Shown here: in pieces, positions 13,146 through 25,812 of the stretch | Numbering within the stretch: the stretch's first letter is position 1 | Layout: the number at the start of each line of letters is the position of its first letter | NCBI GenBank assembly: GCA_008711295.1 | Contig: VUYV01000399.1 | Coordinates: 520,964 to 584,963 of the forward strand | From: Anarhynchus alexandrinus | Taxonomy: Eukaryota > Chordata > Aves > Charadriiformes > Charadriidae | DNA: 64,000 nt | Direction of reading: 5' to 3' | The notes under the pieces: model-generated | The model's database searches: none | Told to the model about the DNA's origin: nothing | The model's input: only the letters and a program-made list of their open reading frames with translations | Program-made: the position numbers and the translations under genes

Positions 13146-16100
13146 ATCAAAAATCTTTCATTGTAAACCTCATGGATGTTGTTCTTCCATGTTCTTCTGC
13201 AGCTGAATAGCATCCTCTACCCCTGCTATGTTGGGATAATCAGGTTTCCTATACATCAGTGATTTATCAGGGAGGCTGAGAGGCGAATACCTTGAGGGCA
13301 GCTGTCTTGCCGAGCAAGAGAGAAAGGGTAATAGATCCGTTTGTGTTAGCGGTTTGATGTCACCGTGACAAATTTTGCCTACTTGTAGTATGTGCGCAAA
13401 CTGCTGACTGTTGGAGCTAATCCCTTTTATCCTAAACCACAAAAAGACGATGTAACAAAAATAACATCAACCAGAAGGTGTGTGTGGGGGGGAAATATCA
13501 ATGGCAGTTTGACTTCAAGGGAATATTGCTTATAGCAAAAAGGTAGAGCGTAGGGAAGGTGTTGGTTCCACCAAGCGTACTTTCTCAGATTGCACGCATC
13601 CCCCGTGAGCACTAAGGGACGGTCAGGAACAGCTTCGCATGGGGAACCCACCAGGGTTTGATTCAAATTCTTACCTCACTTCACCCTCCTCTTTCCCGCA
13701 GCGTTTTGGTAAAGAAATAGAATAACATAGAATAGAAATTAATAATACTTCTTATATACTGCCGTTATTTCTAACTCTATATCAGAGATTTCTCCCTACC
13801 TCTGCAACCTTTTTATTGCTGTCGAACCTCACCCGGCTTTATCCCGGGAAATCTTCCCATCTGCTGTAGTATGAGATATATCAGGCCCGCACCTGCAGTG
13901 GTCCAGAATAAAACCCGAAGCGGTTCTGAAATAGAGCCATCTCTTTGAGTTAAAATGAAGTGTTATCGTGTGAGTGAAGCTAAGGATTTGCAGCATGACC
14001 GTTAGTGCTAGAAGTAGGCCCTCCATAATTAAAGGTAGGTGCTAGCTCTCCAATTAATTACTTTTCACCTTTTTATATAGTATAATAAAAGTATATACAG
14101 TTGAACAGAAAGAATAGTAATTTTGGAATATTATTAATATATATGGCATAGTAATTCTTAAGACATTATCCATTTGAAAATTAATATTATATCCTAAAAC
14201 ATATGTATCTTGGTATTATTTTCTGCATCTATGGTGTTAGAACTTACCTATATCAATATTGCAAGTTTTATTACAATATTATATTAAAACTGTACAAACA
14301 GCATCTTGCCACTATGATTACAGTGTCAGCTACTCCAGGGATGTGAGTTTTCCATGTTGTGCAGTTACAAAGGGCTAAACTACGTTAATAAGCAAAAAGT
14401 TGATAAGAAGGAGCAGATGAGCGGTGAGGTTCTGGAGAGCGGCTCGGATCCCCTGCCTGAGGCTGTGGCATGGAACGGGATGTTGCTGAGCATCTGTCTC
14501 TGTAGTGCCATAAAGAAGTAATGCCATTTTCTCTAGCCGTAATTTCAGGTGAATTCCTGTTTCTATTTATCTGGTACCTGAAAAAAACATCATATAAGTG
14601 ACTTTATACTTCTCTATTTCAAGAGTATGCCTGTGTAATCTGTATGTCTCCACTACCTCCTGTAAAACGCAGGTGCCAAGCGGGCTCTGAGCATGGGAAT
14701 CTCTATCGGAAGGTGGAGGGCGGGTGCTAGCTGCTTCGTCTCCTGTCTTAGCTGACTTGCTCTGGCTTCTGTATTGCTGCCCTCCTCTGCGGTAGACGGG
14801 GCAGATGGTCCCCTGGGTTCTGATGTCTTATCAAAGAGAAAACCCATCTAATTATCTAACAGTGCACTTGAAAAAAAGAAAATATGTAGGACAGTTATGA
14901 TTGCATGTGATCATATCCATACAACTTTATCTGGCAGGAGATTAAAAATTACCAATCTCAGATTTTCAGTTGCAATGCTCATTGAAAAATCCCATCTATC
15001 AATTTAGAAGTCCACATTCTTTCAACAAAATGTCCAAACAGCTTTGAACATTACTTTTTTTTCTTACAATTTAAATTATTTTTTTCTATTTTGTCAAACA
15101 GTTTTAAGACATTGCACAATTATTTATTATCTACTGTGACTGCTTTTCAATAGTGTATAAACTACTTACAGTAAAAGACTAATAACCATCAAATGTAATA
15201 ATTTTCTAATATGGTATTGCCTTTAGTGCTAGAACTGTTTGTATATGTGACTTCATATGTAAAAGCAAAACCAATATAAAAATAAATCACAAGTTAGTTT
15301 AAAATTGAACACACTAAATTAAATGATCTAATAAAATACTCCTTTGAGTTTCTGTTTTATTATTAAATATATAACTTTGAGTGAGTTATGTAAGGGTAGT
15401 TCTTCTTTTTCATATTTTATGTGGTATTTTAGATTAAATGCGTATTTTTATTCCATAACTTGGTAGGCTTATTTATAAGTAAAAATTAATGCAAATGCTA
15501 AATAATTGACTTTTTATCATTCTAAATAAATTCTACCAAATTTATTAAATCTAGTTAATATACTTCTGAATTTTCAAATTTTCACAGATCTAAGGTGTCT
15601 ATGTTCCTGGCCAGTTTGCCCGTTTTTAGAATTATTGGGCTGTCTTCCTAGTCTAAACAGTTAAAGTGATACACCTGAATTGCAAGAGTTAAATCTTCAG
15701 ACCTAAACCTAAATGAGGTTATAGATCTTGTTAGGTGATTTCCCTGAACAGCTCTGCAGAGAAATGCTTGAGAAGTTAATCTGTTCCACTGAGATGAGAA
15801 GAGTATCTTTTCTTTAGTCCGTGGAAAGTTGCGATCTATCCAGACTATGACCTTCTTGGGGACATACCATTTCTCAGGTAACATGAGCCATAGAGTAATG
15901 GTCTAGAGGAGCTTTTGGACATTAAGGAACCTAATTGTCTCATGCTGTTATGGGCAGTTTGGAGTAATGAAACTCTCTTGTCTTGTCTGTAAGTAGAATT
16001 TTTTTAATGCTACCAATACATGCAATGAATCAAATTGTTTATTTGGTTTCCTTCACAACGAGAAGCTATGCAAGCTTTTTATCGCTGGGGAGAAATCACC

Positions 16101-18584
16101 AGATTTCTGATTCTACAGGAGTGAGCGATGGGTAGTCACGGACGTAGAAACTGCTGATCATAAACATTGGTAAAAGAAAAACCTTTTATGGAGCGTTATT
16201 GAGTGGGAATATTTTTATCATTCAGTGTAATCAATCAACAGTGTAATCATTATGAGCCAAATTCTTATTTACTTGCAATGTTAACTTTTTATTAGTTAAT
16301 AAGCTTTTATACTCTTAAAAAACTCATTTGGATATGGTATTCACACTAAGCTTTAAAAGACCATTGGGACATCTTTTTCTCTTTAATATATTACAATATG
16401 TGATAATACGCATCTTACACAATATACCACATGGCTATAATTTTTCTGTTGAGTTAATTTTCAATAACTGTGCATTTTTTTCAAAGTACTTGTTTTGCAT
16501 TATGATAATATTTGCTTGACATGCTGCATTTAAAATACAGCTTTAAGTATATTTGGCCAGAGTCTAAATTGGTGTAAATCAATGTACAACTTCTGTCTTC
16601 AGTGGAATGTCATTGATTTGTACCAACCAAAAATTGCTCATGTTGCAATGTTAAGGATTTTGTTAACTTTCCCAGATTAAGGCAATACGTTACGACCATG
16701 TGATTGTATTTTGAGGACAGTAATTTGTTTGTAACTAAGGTGGTAAATTTTAATCTACTGGGTATTTTACTGTGGTGCTCATAGTCTAGACGTTCTAAAC
16801 TCCATACATTCATTTTCTGATATCCATTACTGTACATTGCCTAAATACTTGTATATATGTAGCAGTGCAGATACTTATGCAATATGCCTACCTGTTGTAA
16901 AATTTTACAAAGCTATATTAACTCTCTTTATTGAAACTAAAGACATTTTTACTGTATAAAGATCACTTGATATTTTTAAATTAATATGGCTTACTATCTA
17001 AATGTGTATGTTATTTTATAGATCACTTAGATTTCATGTTTGCAGCAGGCATGGTTTTGTATATTATTTTCTGTCCTTCCTTCTTGCCTTTGCTTCAGGA
17101 ACACTATAAAGTTTTCTCTTTTTCTGTTTGTCTGTGAGTAAGTTTATCAGAGTTTATTGAAATGTGTATATTTATGAATACGAGCCAAGCTTTTTTATTA
17201 CTTCTAGCTGCAAAAATTAGTGTACCAACTTCAAAAATTGTACGACATCTTATTTTTGCTTCAAGCTTCTGTTTTATTTTATGCATTTTATAAAAGGTTG
17301 GGAGGATTTTTACCCTGAGTCTGAATTTTGACCTGTTGGTGAAATTTGGAAACCAATGAAGTCTAAGGAAGCTTTGCCATTAATATTACTGAGGATTTAT
17401 TTTGACCTGGGGCATTAGGGCTCTTTATTTATTAAAACTTCATAATACTTGCTGCTTTCAGTTGAATAATAATTTCATAAGGTATGATGAGGAGCACAAT
17501 CCAGTAAAGAAAAGTTAACCCATTTTAAATGTCTTTTGCTTCCTTTGTTGTAAGGATATTTGTGTAATTAATGACCGTAAAGGTATATCTTTAAAATTTC
17601 TGTTATATATCATCAGTGTTTTGAAACACATACATGCACCTTCTATTCTGACACCAAAGAAAAAAAAAGTTAATGAAACCCTTGGGTTTTCTACCTGTAC
17701 AGGCTCATTTAGAAGTTCTAGTACGTAGGACTACATTGATACAATATTTAGGTAAAATAATGTATTGGTGGTCTTTATTTTTGCTGGGATGAGATGAAAA
17801 TGTGCAAATACATGTAGAGAAAAACATAATAATTAAGTAAACTTCAAATGTGAATTCACAATGGATATAGTATTATTTATGTGAATTAAAGAAGGTTACT
17901 GTTAAATCAGCAGTGGTGTTTGTTTGCTATGAATGAGATTTTTAAAGACAATTTTTATCTTTTTCCTCAAAAGAAGCAGAAAACCAGGAAAGTACTTTTG
18001 AGAATGTTTTTGTTTTTTTTTTAATGAACTGTAGATAGTACCTGTGTACCATTCCCAAGGATGAGAAACAGCAAGTAAGTATTGCATGTTTAAAATCACA
18101 CATGTTATAAAGAAACATCTTGCATTTCTAGTGCAGTCATATACTTGATTAGGCCAGTGAAATCTGGAGGGAGAATTAAGCTAAAAATTAGAAAGTTCTA
18201 ATTCAAAAGGGCAGAATCCTTTTCTTTTTATATTGTAATAAATCAAAGAAAGATCCATTTAAATTAGCATGTTTGTACTACTGTGAATATAGAGAAAGTG
18301 AAGCCCAGTTCAGGTCTAAATTTTTTTGCAATGTAACTGGGATTTAACAGCCTGGGTAATTTGACCCAAAAACTTCTTCTGTGTAACAGACTCTTTTATA
18401 TATGGCTCTTATGTCACTGTAGCACTGGCAAAAATGACAGTAAATGCCTAAATAATGCTTTTTGCCTGTGGAATTGTAATTGGAAATAGAAGTTTATTGG
18501 CATCTTAGTGTTTATACATATACATACATATGCAGGTGTGCACGTGTATGTTGGCATGCACATACCAGATTACTGGTTCAGGAT
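13146..18584. other. Intergenic, strongly AT-rich, no gene seen
   Basis: I see no exon with splice sites and coding character, no recognisable interspersed repeat and no RNA gene. Composition is very AT-rich from about 14050 to 18100. A stretch near 15480-15510 carries ATGCAAAT and homeodomain-like TAATT words and could be non-coding regulatory DNA, but that cannot be shown without alignment. Confidence 0.55.
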
Positions 18585-18703
18585 TGGACGTGGTGCTTAG
18601 GGACATGGTTTAGTGGTGGTTTTGGCAGTGTTAGGTTGGTGGTTGGACCTGGTGATCTTCAAGGTCCCTTCCAATCTAGACAATTCTATGATTCTATGAT
18701 TCT
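18585..18703 (+). mobile_element. CR1 LINE 3' end fragment
   Basis: About 120 bases match the CR1 3' UTR: GGTGCTTAGGGACATGG, the TTAGGTTGGTGGTTGGACCT stretch, AAGGTCCCTTCCAA and the terminal CTATGATTCTATGATTC. It resembles the 3' end of the copy at 39.2-40.6 kb, which shares the TGGTGCTTA...GGACA...GGTTTAG pattern, so both are likely of the same CR1 subfamily. Confidence 0.92.
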
Positions 18704-21700
18704 TTTTTTTCTAGATGTAATTTTGCACCTGTAAATAAGTAGTGGTAAGAATAGCTTGTTTGAAATGTATGTAGTAGAAGAGATCATTGACGGGAGGAAT
18801 ATTGACACAGAATAAGAAGGAAAAAAAGTGATTATTGTGTAATAAACCCATCTTTTTCTCTCTAGGGTGGCGGGAAGTTGCTTCAAGTTACTTCACCTGC
18901 TTTTTATTGCCTGGTTGTATTTAGTATGTTTTTACCACTTAAATTAACAGTGCTGTTTTCCTTAGTATGCCTTTTGCTGGCTGGTCTGTCAATCCATCAT
19001 TGTCAAAAAAAGACAGGATAGCGAGAGAAGATTTGCATACAATTTGCTCTTAATAAAGTCCCTTTTCTCTCTGGAGAAATTATTCACTAGAATGAACCTT
19101 CAGTGTGCAAAATAAGCACGTTGCTCCCTTTGCCACTGCCTGCAGCTGCACTGTATTCTTCTCGCCTTCTGTTAACTTGTCATTCCCCAGAAGCAGAAGA
19201 AATCAAAAGGATGGTCTTTTCTTCTGGCGCCACCAGTTTACCCAGCACTGGGTGTAGAGGAATATGGAGGAGGACTAACCACATTCTTCCCAGCAAAGGT
19301 ATTGTCGTAAGTGGAAGTAGTGTCACAATCGCTGGACGTTTATTTTTCAGTCTTATCTACTTCAAAATGAATTACAGCCAGTTTAAAAGAAGCACATGGG
19401 TGGAAACACTAGGGCAAAGCGGTTAAAGCAAATAAGGCATTTAAAAAACTGAGGTGCTTTACTGTCTCATTAGATGCCTGTCAGCTCTAGACGTGCTGAG
19501 TTCTCTGCATCGCAGACTTTCAGCAGTGAACTCTCATAAGACATTGGCCAATGACTGGGTGGGCAAGGAAGTGACTTACTCTTCACTCGTAAAGAAGATT
19601 ATCATTTTATGACCATTTGACTAGATATTTTGGTAGAACAGGGTGGAGGACCTTCATTTTGTTCTGTTGCTGGTAGTCCAGTTTGTGCATGGGGAGGTAC
19701 AAGGTCATTGGGCTGGCAGAGGTATAAGGGAGCACATACAACCAGTAGGGTGCAGATGCATTGCTTCTGTGCGTGCCCACCAGCTGTCTGCCAGGTTTAT
19801 GTTTGGTTAGTGGAAGGATTCAAATCTCAGATTGGGTTTCCTCAGGTCCCTTGGATGAAGGCGCAGTTGTCTGTCTGTGGGAGAGGTCGATCAGAACTCT
19901 CCTTGTGGTGGGACTAGGGCTGGCTTGGAGCCATAAAAGGAAGTCTAATCTAGGACATAGGGTATTTTGTGGTTTATTTTCCACAAAACGATGTGGGCAA
20001 TAAACGTGTTATTGGTTCATAAAAAAGGCAAAACTATTCAGCTTGTAAAAAGCAGAGTAAATACAAGCTAAGTGTTGGGATGAGATAAAGAGTGTCAATC
20101 ACAAAGCTATCATGAGGGAATTCTTATAGGTAAGAAATTGATAATGAAGAATAAGAGCAATAATAATAGTAATACTTTACATGCAATATAAAATATCCTT
20201 AGATATACAATGCCTATGTAAACCAGTCCTCTCAGTCACCAGTCCAGTACCGGGAGTGTGGCTGTATCCTGGGCAGTAGGTTATTGAGGGAGGCAGTGCT
20301 GTGTGGGACAGAGCGGTATGTAGAGGGACAGCAATAATTGCTACTTGGAAGAATGTCTTGAAGGGCAATAGAAAGTGGTTTTAGGGGGAAACATGCGGGT
20401 ACTTTTGGAGGAAAAAAAAAAAAATAGGCAGGAGGTTTGAACCTGGAGGCCAGGTAGACAGGGTCACTGCTGCAAGGGTTTTTACAGAGACCTTTAATAA
20501 ACTCTGTCCANTATTCAGTTCTCCTTGGGGGTACTTTTACTTTTTTAACCCCTGGATACCAAGCGATGAGATTTCCTGACACAGCATTGTGTGGCATTAG
20601 CATGAGCAGCAGGGTGTGCGAATCCTGCAGTAGCACAGGGACTAATTAACTGGAAAGGTTTAAGGAGCAAACACCTATTAGACTGTTTTTCACAGAGAGC
20701 AAAGTTGTACAGAAAAATGAATGGAGACCACTGCAGCTGCATGTCTAAGAGGTTTTATTTGAGATTTAAATGTTTTAGACTCTTTCTGCTGCTGTGTCGC
20801 AGTGTGATGTTCGGTATCAAAGCTGCTTCTCTCCATCGTTTTTCATTATCACGCAGGGTTATGAAGCTTCACAGAGCTGATAGATGCGATTTGACACATC
20901 ACAAGCAGATGCGTCAGCAGGAACATCTAAAAATGACACAATTTTCTCAAATGCTGCAGTTACAAAAATATCCTTGTTGTAAGATATTTTAAAATAAAGC
21001 TATATGCATTTTGATGACAGTGCTGAGACCCCTTTCCAGGGAGCATGGATATTTAGGGAGCTGTCAGCTGGTTTACAACATTACCTTACAACAGGAAGAA
21101 GTAATGGAGGGTTAAGCAGATATTGCCAACCAGAGAATTTTTTTCTGAAACATTTTATATAATTTTAGCAGCAGGAAAGCAAAATTCTAGTGGTCATCAG
21201 GGATTCCTTGCCTGTGACCGCTCAGCAGACAGCTCTCTGAAATTCAGTTGCCTCATAGGTGGGAGAAAGCTTCACAGAATAACTGGCAAGCTTTCTTTTC
21301 ATCTTTTAAATCCATAATGCATGTATATACATATTGTTAATAATTCATATTAATGGAGAACTCCTGCCCAAGAGCACTTTCCCTTATCACAGAAAATAAA
21401 TTGTTCAATGATGTCTAGGATAGAAATCAGTCTGGTTCCAAATCCAGCTATTACAGAACAGTACTAGACATGCAGTGCACACTTCCATAAACAAATAAAT
21501 TCATTACAGTTTAATAACAGTGGAAATCAAAAATGTAAGGTAATTTAAATAATGTGCAAAATGACTTCATATTTTATCCTAAAGCCATAATGCCAAGTAC
21601 TCACATTATCAGGAGTTCTTGATAGCCCTCAAGGCTGGCCCTGGTGGAGGTAAGCTGTAAGGGTGAACTTTAATGTTTTCATCCTGGCCTAAATTTATAG

Positions 21701-23989
21701 GGAGGCAAAATTCGGTTTTGTGGCGGCAGTTGTCTGAGCCTGGGTGTTAGATGGAAAAGAGTTTGGGATTGCTCAGTTAGGCACTGGGTCACCCAGTGGG
21801 TTTAGGTGGCAGGACGGGATGGAGAGTAGCTTTTGAGATTTGAGAGCAGAGGAAAGGATCCGCAGAGTGTCACCCCATTGAGGAAAACCAGGGTAAGGAG
21901 ACGGCAGTGGTGCGTTGCAGAGGTGGGCACAATGGTGAGGAATGGAAAAGGGACCTTCGACAGTCTTGCAGAGAAATGGTGCGTATTGTCTGTACCCTCT
22001 GAGTAGTAGCTCATTTAGGCAACTAATTTTCATGTTTTAAAATAAAATATAAGATGGAATTTCTTTCCTGCTTAGAAATTGGTAACAATGGAAGACTCAG
22101 CAGTGACTGAAATGTTGTTTTTCAAACCCCAGCAATTGAAATCTTCTTCACGACAGTGAGAGCTCACTCAGCTGGGTATGCTGTGCCAAGTCCTACTGGT
22201 GTTCTCCCAGTGAGCGCTCGTCTGCAGCGGATTGTTTCTGGTCATTGGAAACAAACATATCAGGGAATCAGGTGACCTGAGGTGTTTATGGTTTACATAT
22301 GTTCCATTTCTCCTATAGTTTCATGTACCTACAATACACACAGACCATTTCAGTTTAGCATTGCATCAAACTAATTATTTTTCATCTTGGTATTTGTGTT
22401 CGCTCTGTGGTAATTCAGCTTCAAATAATTGTTGCCTATTCTATTAAATGCTTACTTCTTTTCCTTTCACAGAGTTATCATATGCATCCTACCCCTAGAA
22501 TGGAATTAATGATTCCAGTAAATGATGTGCGACTCTCTTATTATGTGATAACAACTACACGATGCTAGGATCGGGGCCTTTTGCTTTTCAGTATTCTGTT
22601 AAAGTAGTATTTAAGTAGGTACTGGTTTGACTTGAAATCATGAATTCACACATGCTCACCTACAACATATGTAGCTGGTTGAGCTGCTCTGAATATATAT
22701 TTGTAGCTTGAACTAGTCTGTGTCAATAAGGTTTTTGGTTCTATTGAAGTTTTAGCTCAGAAATCTGAAGCCAAGGTCTGGATTTTGAATTTGGGATATT
22801 CACGGCAAACTTTTGAACTGGGCCTACGTTTGGCAGCTTTGTGGGTCTGATGGGAATTTCTGAAGCCATTAAACTGTTCTTGGTGCTCTTTTTGAGTCTG
22901 TATAAGAACTGATTTGAATTTTCTCTTTGCACAAAAAGAAGATCATACCAATCATCAGCCTCACGGGCTCAGCCACTTCCTTGGAGTTTTAGCATACCAC
23001 GCATATACCGTATTTGTGTGCTAATAAACATAAATGGGATCTCACCCAGTTATTTTCCTGGAAAATCTCCCCATACCAAATTTTGCTTAGAGTAACTGAA
23101 TTAATTTGGTAATTTTAAAAACACTGGCTATGTTGGTTTTATTTTTAAGTTTATGCAATAATTTACACATTAATTCTCCTTTTGCAATCAGGGAAAGTTT
23201 TGAGAGCTGGCTTTCTCTTGCTGTTTGTCACAAGGAACTAATTTTTTATTCAATAATATTTTTCTTCTTTCAAGTCATCCAGAAATTTTAATATGCTCTC
23301 TCTGTTATCCAATAAGAGAATGAAGATTTATCCCAAGAGATATTTTTGTCGCGAAAAAAAAAAGAAGAACCTTTGCTTCTTTGAGGCTTTAAACACAATT
23401 CTTGTTTCCTCTCAACTCTGTGTCTTGTGGTGCTTCTTGTCAGATTAGTGTGTTTTAAAGCTGTTGCTACCTGAGCTGTCAAAAAGGAAGATTAAAACCA
23501 CACCTTTCTTTCTGGGGATTCATTTTGCATTGCAAAATGCAGAGGAGGAGAAACAAAACCTTTCCTGCTTACCACTGGCATACATCTGAGGCTGTATGTG
23601 GCATTCTGGTTACATTTTGGGGTTAGGAAGGAATTTCTATTACTGTCAGACAGTCCTGGATATTCCCATTAGAACATATGCAGGATCCTGAAGTGGTTAT
23701 TATATTGCGAGGAGCAGAATGTACTTGAAGATAGAAATGAAGGGTCATAGATTTGACTTTTATTTCAGTCACAAAGATGGTGTGTGACTTAGGACAGAAA
23801 TAGTTTCTCTCTGCTTCCTTTAGGAGACTGGAACAATTGCAATTACCTTCTAATATAGTGGGTACACTTACCTTCTAATATAGTTGATCAGTAGATGAAA
23901 TACATTTTATTAACTTCTAAGTTTCATGAAGTTTTCAGCTAGGAAAAGAGAAAGATACAGTATTTTTAATACTAACAAATTGACTCTGA
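18704..23989. other. Intergenic, no gene seen; single unknown base at 20511
   Basis: There is no coding exon, CR1 or RNA gene that I recognise. One N at 20511 interrupts the sequence. Unlike the N at 39435, I see no repeated sequence around it, so it may be just an uncalled base. A 17-base direct repeat (TTACCTTCTAATATAGT) occurs at 23843-23859 and 23868-23884. Confidence 0.5.
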
Positions 23990-24077
23990 ATTTATTTCAG
24001 AAATTATTTCAGAAAAATTTATGATGTAAATCTTTAGTGTATTTTTTACACAAATTGAAATAATTTCTGAAAGAAAT
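23990..24077. repeat. Long AT-rich inverted repeat (hairpin)
   Basis: The arms at 23990-24011 and 24056-24077 are reverse complements over 22 positions with one mismatch. The core TTTCAGAAATTATTTC at 23995-24010 pairs perfectly with GAAATAATTTCTGAAA at 24057-24072. Pairing can continue inward: TGTAAA at 24025-24030 with TTTACA at 24045-24050, leaving a terminal loop of about 14 bases. The whole unit is 88 bases. It could be a pre-miRNA-like hairpin, the remains of a small inverted-repeat transposon, or chance in AT-rich DNA. I cannot tell which from one copy. Confidence 0.65.
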
Positions 24078-25244
24078 ATAGAGAATAACCTTTCTAACTG
24101 AAGCAATAGGGAGGCATCCTGCAGCAGCTCCGTTTGGTCCCAGACTGTAATGAGGCCATAAATGCTGGCCAAGCTCCATAAACATTGTGGAGGTTTGGAG
24201 CGACAGTGCTCACCAGTGCCACTAACCCAACTTTAAATCAATTTTTCAGAACCTGGGTCTCAGTCTCTACTCAGTCGGAGTAATAAAATGCATAGAAGGG
24301 AAGTGATCCACATGAGAAAGCACTTCTCATTTCATGGGGCCTGAAGAACGATCCAGGACCATATATTTCTCTAGTATTTCGGTTAGTGTTTAAACGTTTC
24401 AGCCATCATTTTGGTTATGCACTTATTATAGAAAGTGCTTGATTTTGATCCAATATGTATTCTGAAGGCATTTAAGGCCATTTTTTACAATTCGTTAAAG
24501 TAAGAGTTTGTTTCATTCTCACTAACTGTAAATAACTCTATTTTCTGTTCATGGATATCCCACCATATCATACAGTCAGGTCGGTTTTGTTCTAAACAGA
24601 GCAAGAAAAACTGATGTGGGAAAACAACCTGGAAAAAAATAGTAAAATCAAACAACAGATTTCAACAGATCCCAATGCACATATCATAGGTATGTGTATT
24701 TTCAGGAGAAAACAAACATACAAAATCCAGTTCTTAAATTATGTGTGGGCTTGCTTAGTAGAAATTACAAAATACGAGGAGTTGTCCATTCAACACAAAT
24801 TCTACTTAGCAAGACAAAAGAAAAAAAACAAACAACCAAGAGAGACTGCCTCGCAGTTAACAGGCAGGTGGGATTCATAAGCAGAGTGTTCTCTTTCACT
24901 GGGATATAATGAAATAAATGGGCTTGCAAATATTTCTGGATGCTGAAACCAGCGGGCCTGGTGGCAAGGCTCTCGTACTGCCCCAGGAAAGGTGGGTGTG
25001 TGCAAACAGGGAAGAAATGGTTCTCAGATTGTTCAAAATGCAAAACTGTGCCTGGTAATTGCATGGGAAAGTGCTAATTGGTGTAAGCTGGGTCTGTGCA
25101 AGGCAGTATGGTGACACCTGTAATCAGCCATGATCCACTGCTCTGTAACTGTCCAAGGCGTGCTACATTTCTCAGTGAGACACAGCCAAAATGCAAAAGA
25201 CTTTGTAATGTGCAGAAATAGGTGTTCAATTACATGATTTACTT
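24078..25244. other. Intergenic, no feature seen
   Basis: Ordinary AT-rich sequence. Its short open frames do not resemble a known protein. Confidence 0.5.
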
Positions 25245-25390
25245 TTTACCAAAAAAAACCTCCAACCTCCAAACCCCCCAAAAAACCAAACCACCAAAAA
25301 ACCACACAAAAACCCCCATGCCACAACCAAAAAACCCAGGGGGGGACACACAACAAAATCGAAGCCCAAACACCAAAAGCTGCAGCAAAA
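25245..25390. repeat. Low-complexity A/C-rich tract
   Basis: The + strand is almost only A and C for roughly 140 bases (AACCTCCAAACCCCCCAAAA and similar blocks), with few T or G apart from a GGGGGGG run near 25340. The other strand is therefore G/T-rich. There is no fixed period, so this is low-complexity sequence rather than a true microsatellite. Confidence 0.8.
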
Positions 25391-25812
25391 CCAGTATCAT
25401 GTGATAAACCAGTAGTTCTAAAAACACATTAATCGGATATTTATTATTTTTTTTTTAGAAAAATGAAGCTTGATTTATTTATGGTTAAGCTTATGGCTGC
25501 TAGGATCAGTTGGGGACTGAACTTAATAACCCATAGCTCCTTTTCAGTCTGGGTTTTCATAGGCACACTGTAGGAAAGGACAGACTGACAACCGATTTTC
25601 AGAGATACTTTGTTGGATTTTGCTGCTAAATAGGCAGTATATATATCAGACACATCTGATTTTATCAAAAATCAGTTACTCGTTTTTGGTCACAACTTTT
25701 TTTTTTTTTCTCAAAATGTTGTTTGGTCTAGTACATAATAAGAAAGTTAATTGCGCATTTTTGAAGGAATCTTTCTTTTTATGGTTAGCCTGATGACCAA
25801 TGATTTTCTACG
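25391..25812. other. Intergenic, no feature seen
   Basis: Contains T runs at about 25448 and 25698 and nothing else recognisable. Confidence 0.5.

Noticed and set aside
20400..20640. Possible retroviral-like segment around the single N at 20511
   Set aside because: The - strand frame has no recognisable gag, pol or env motif, and no LTR ends or primer-binding site were seen.
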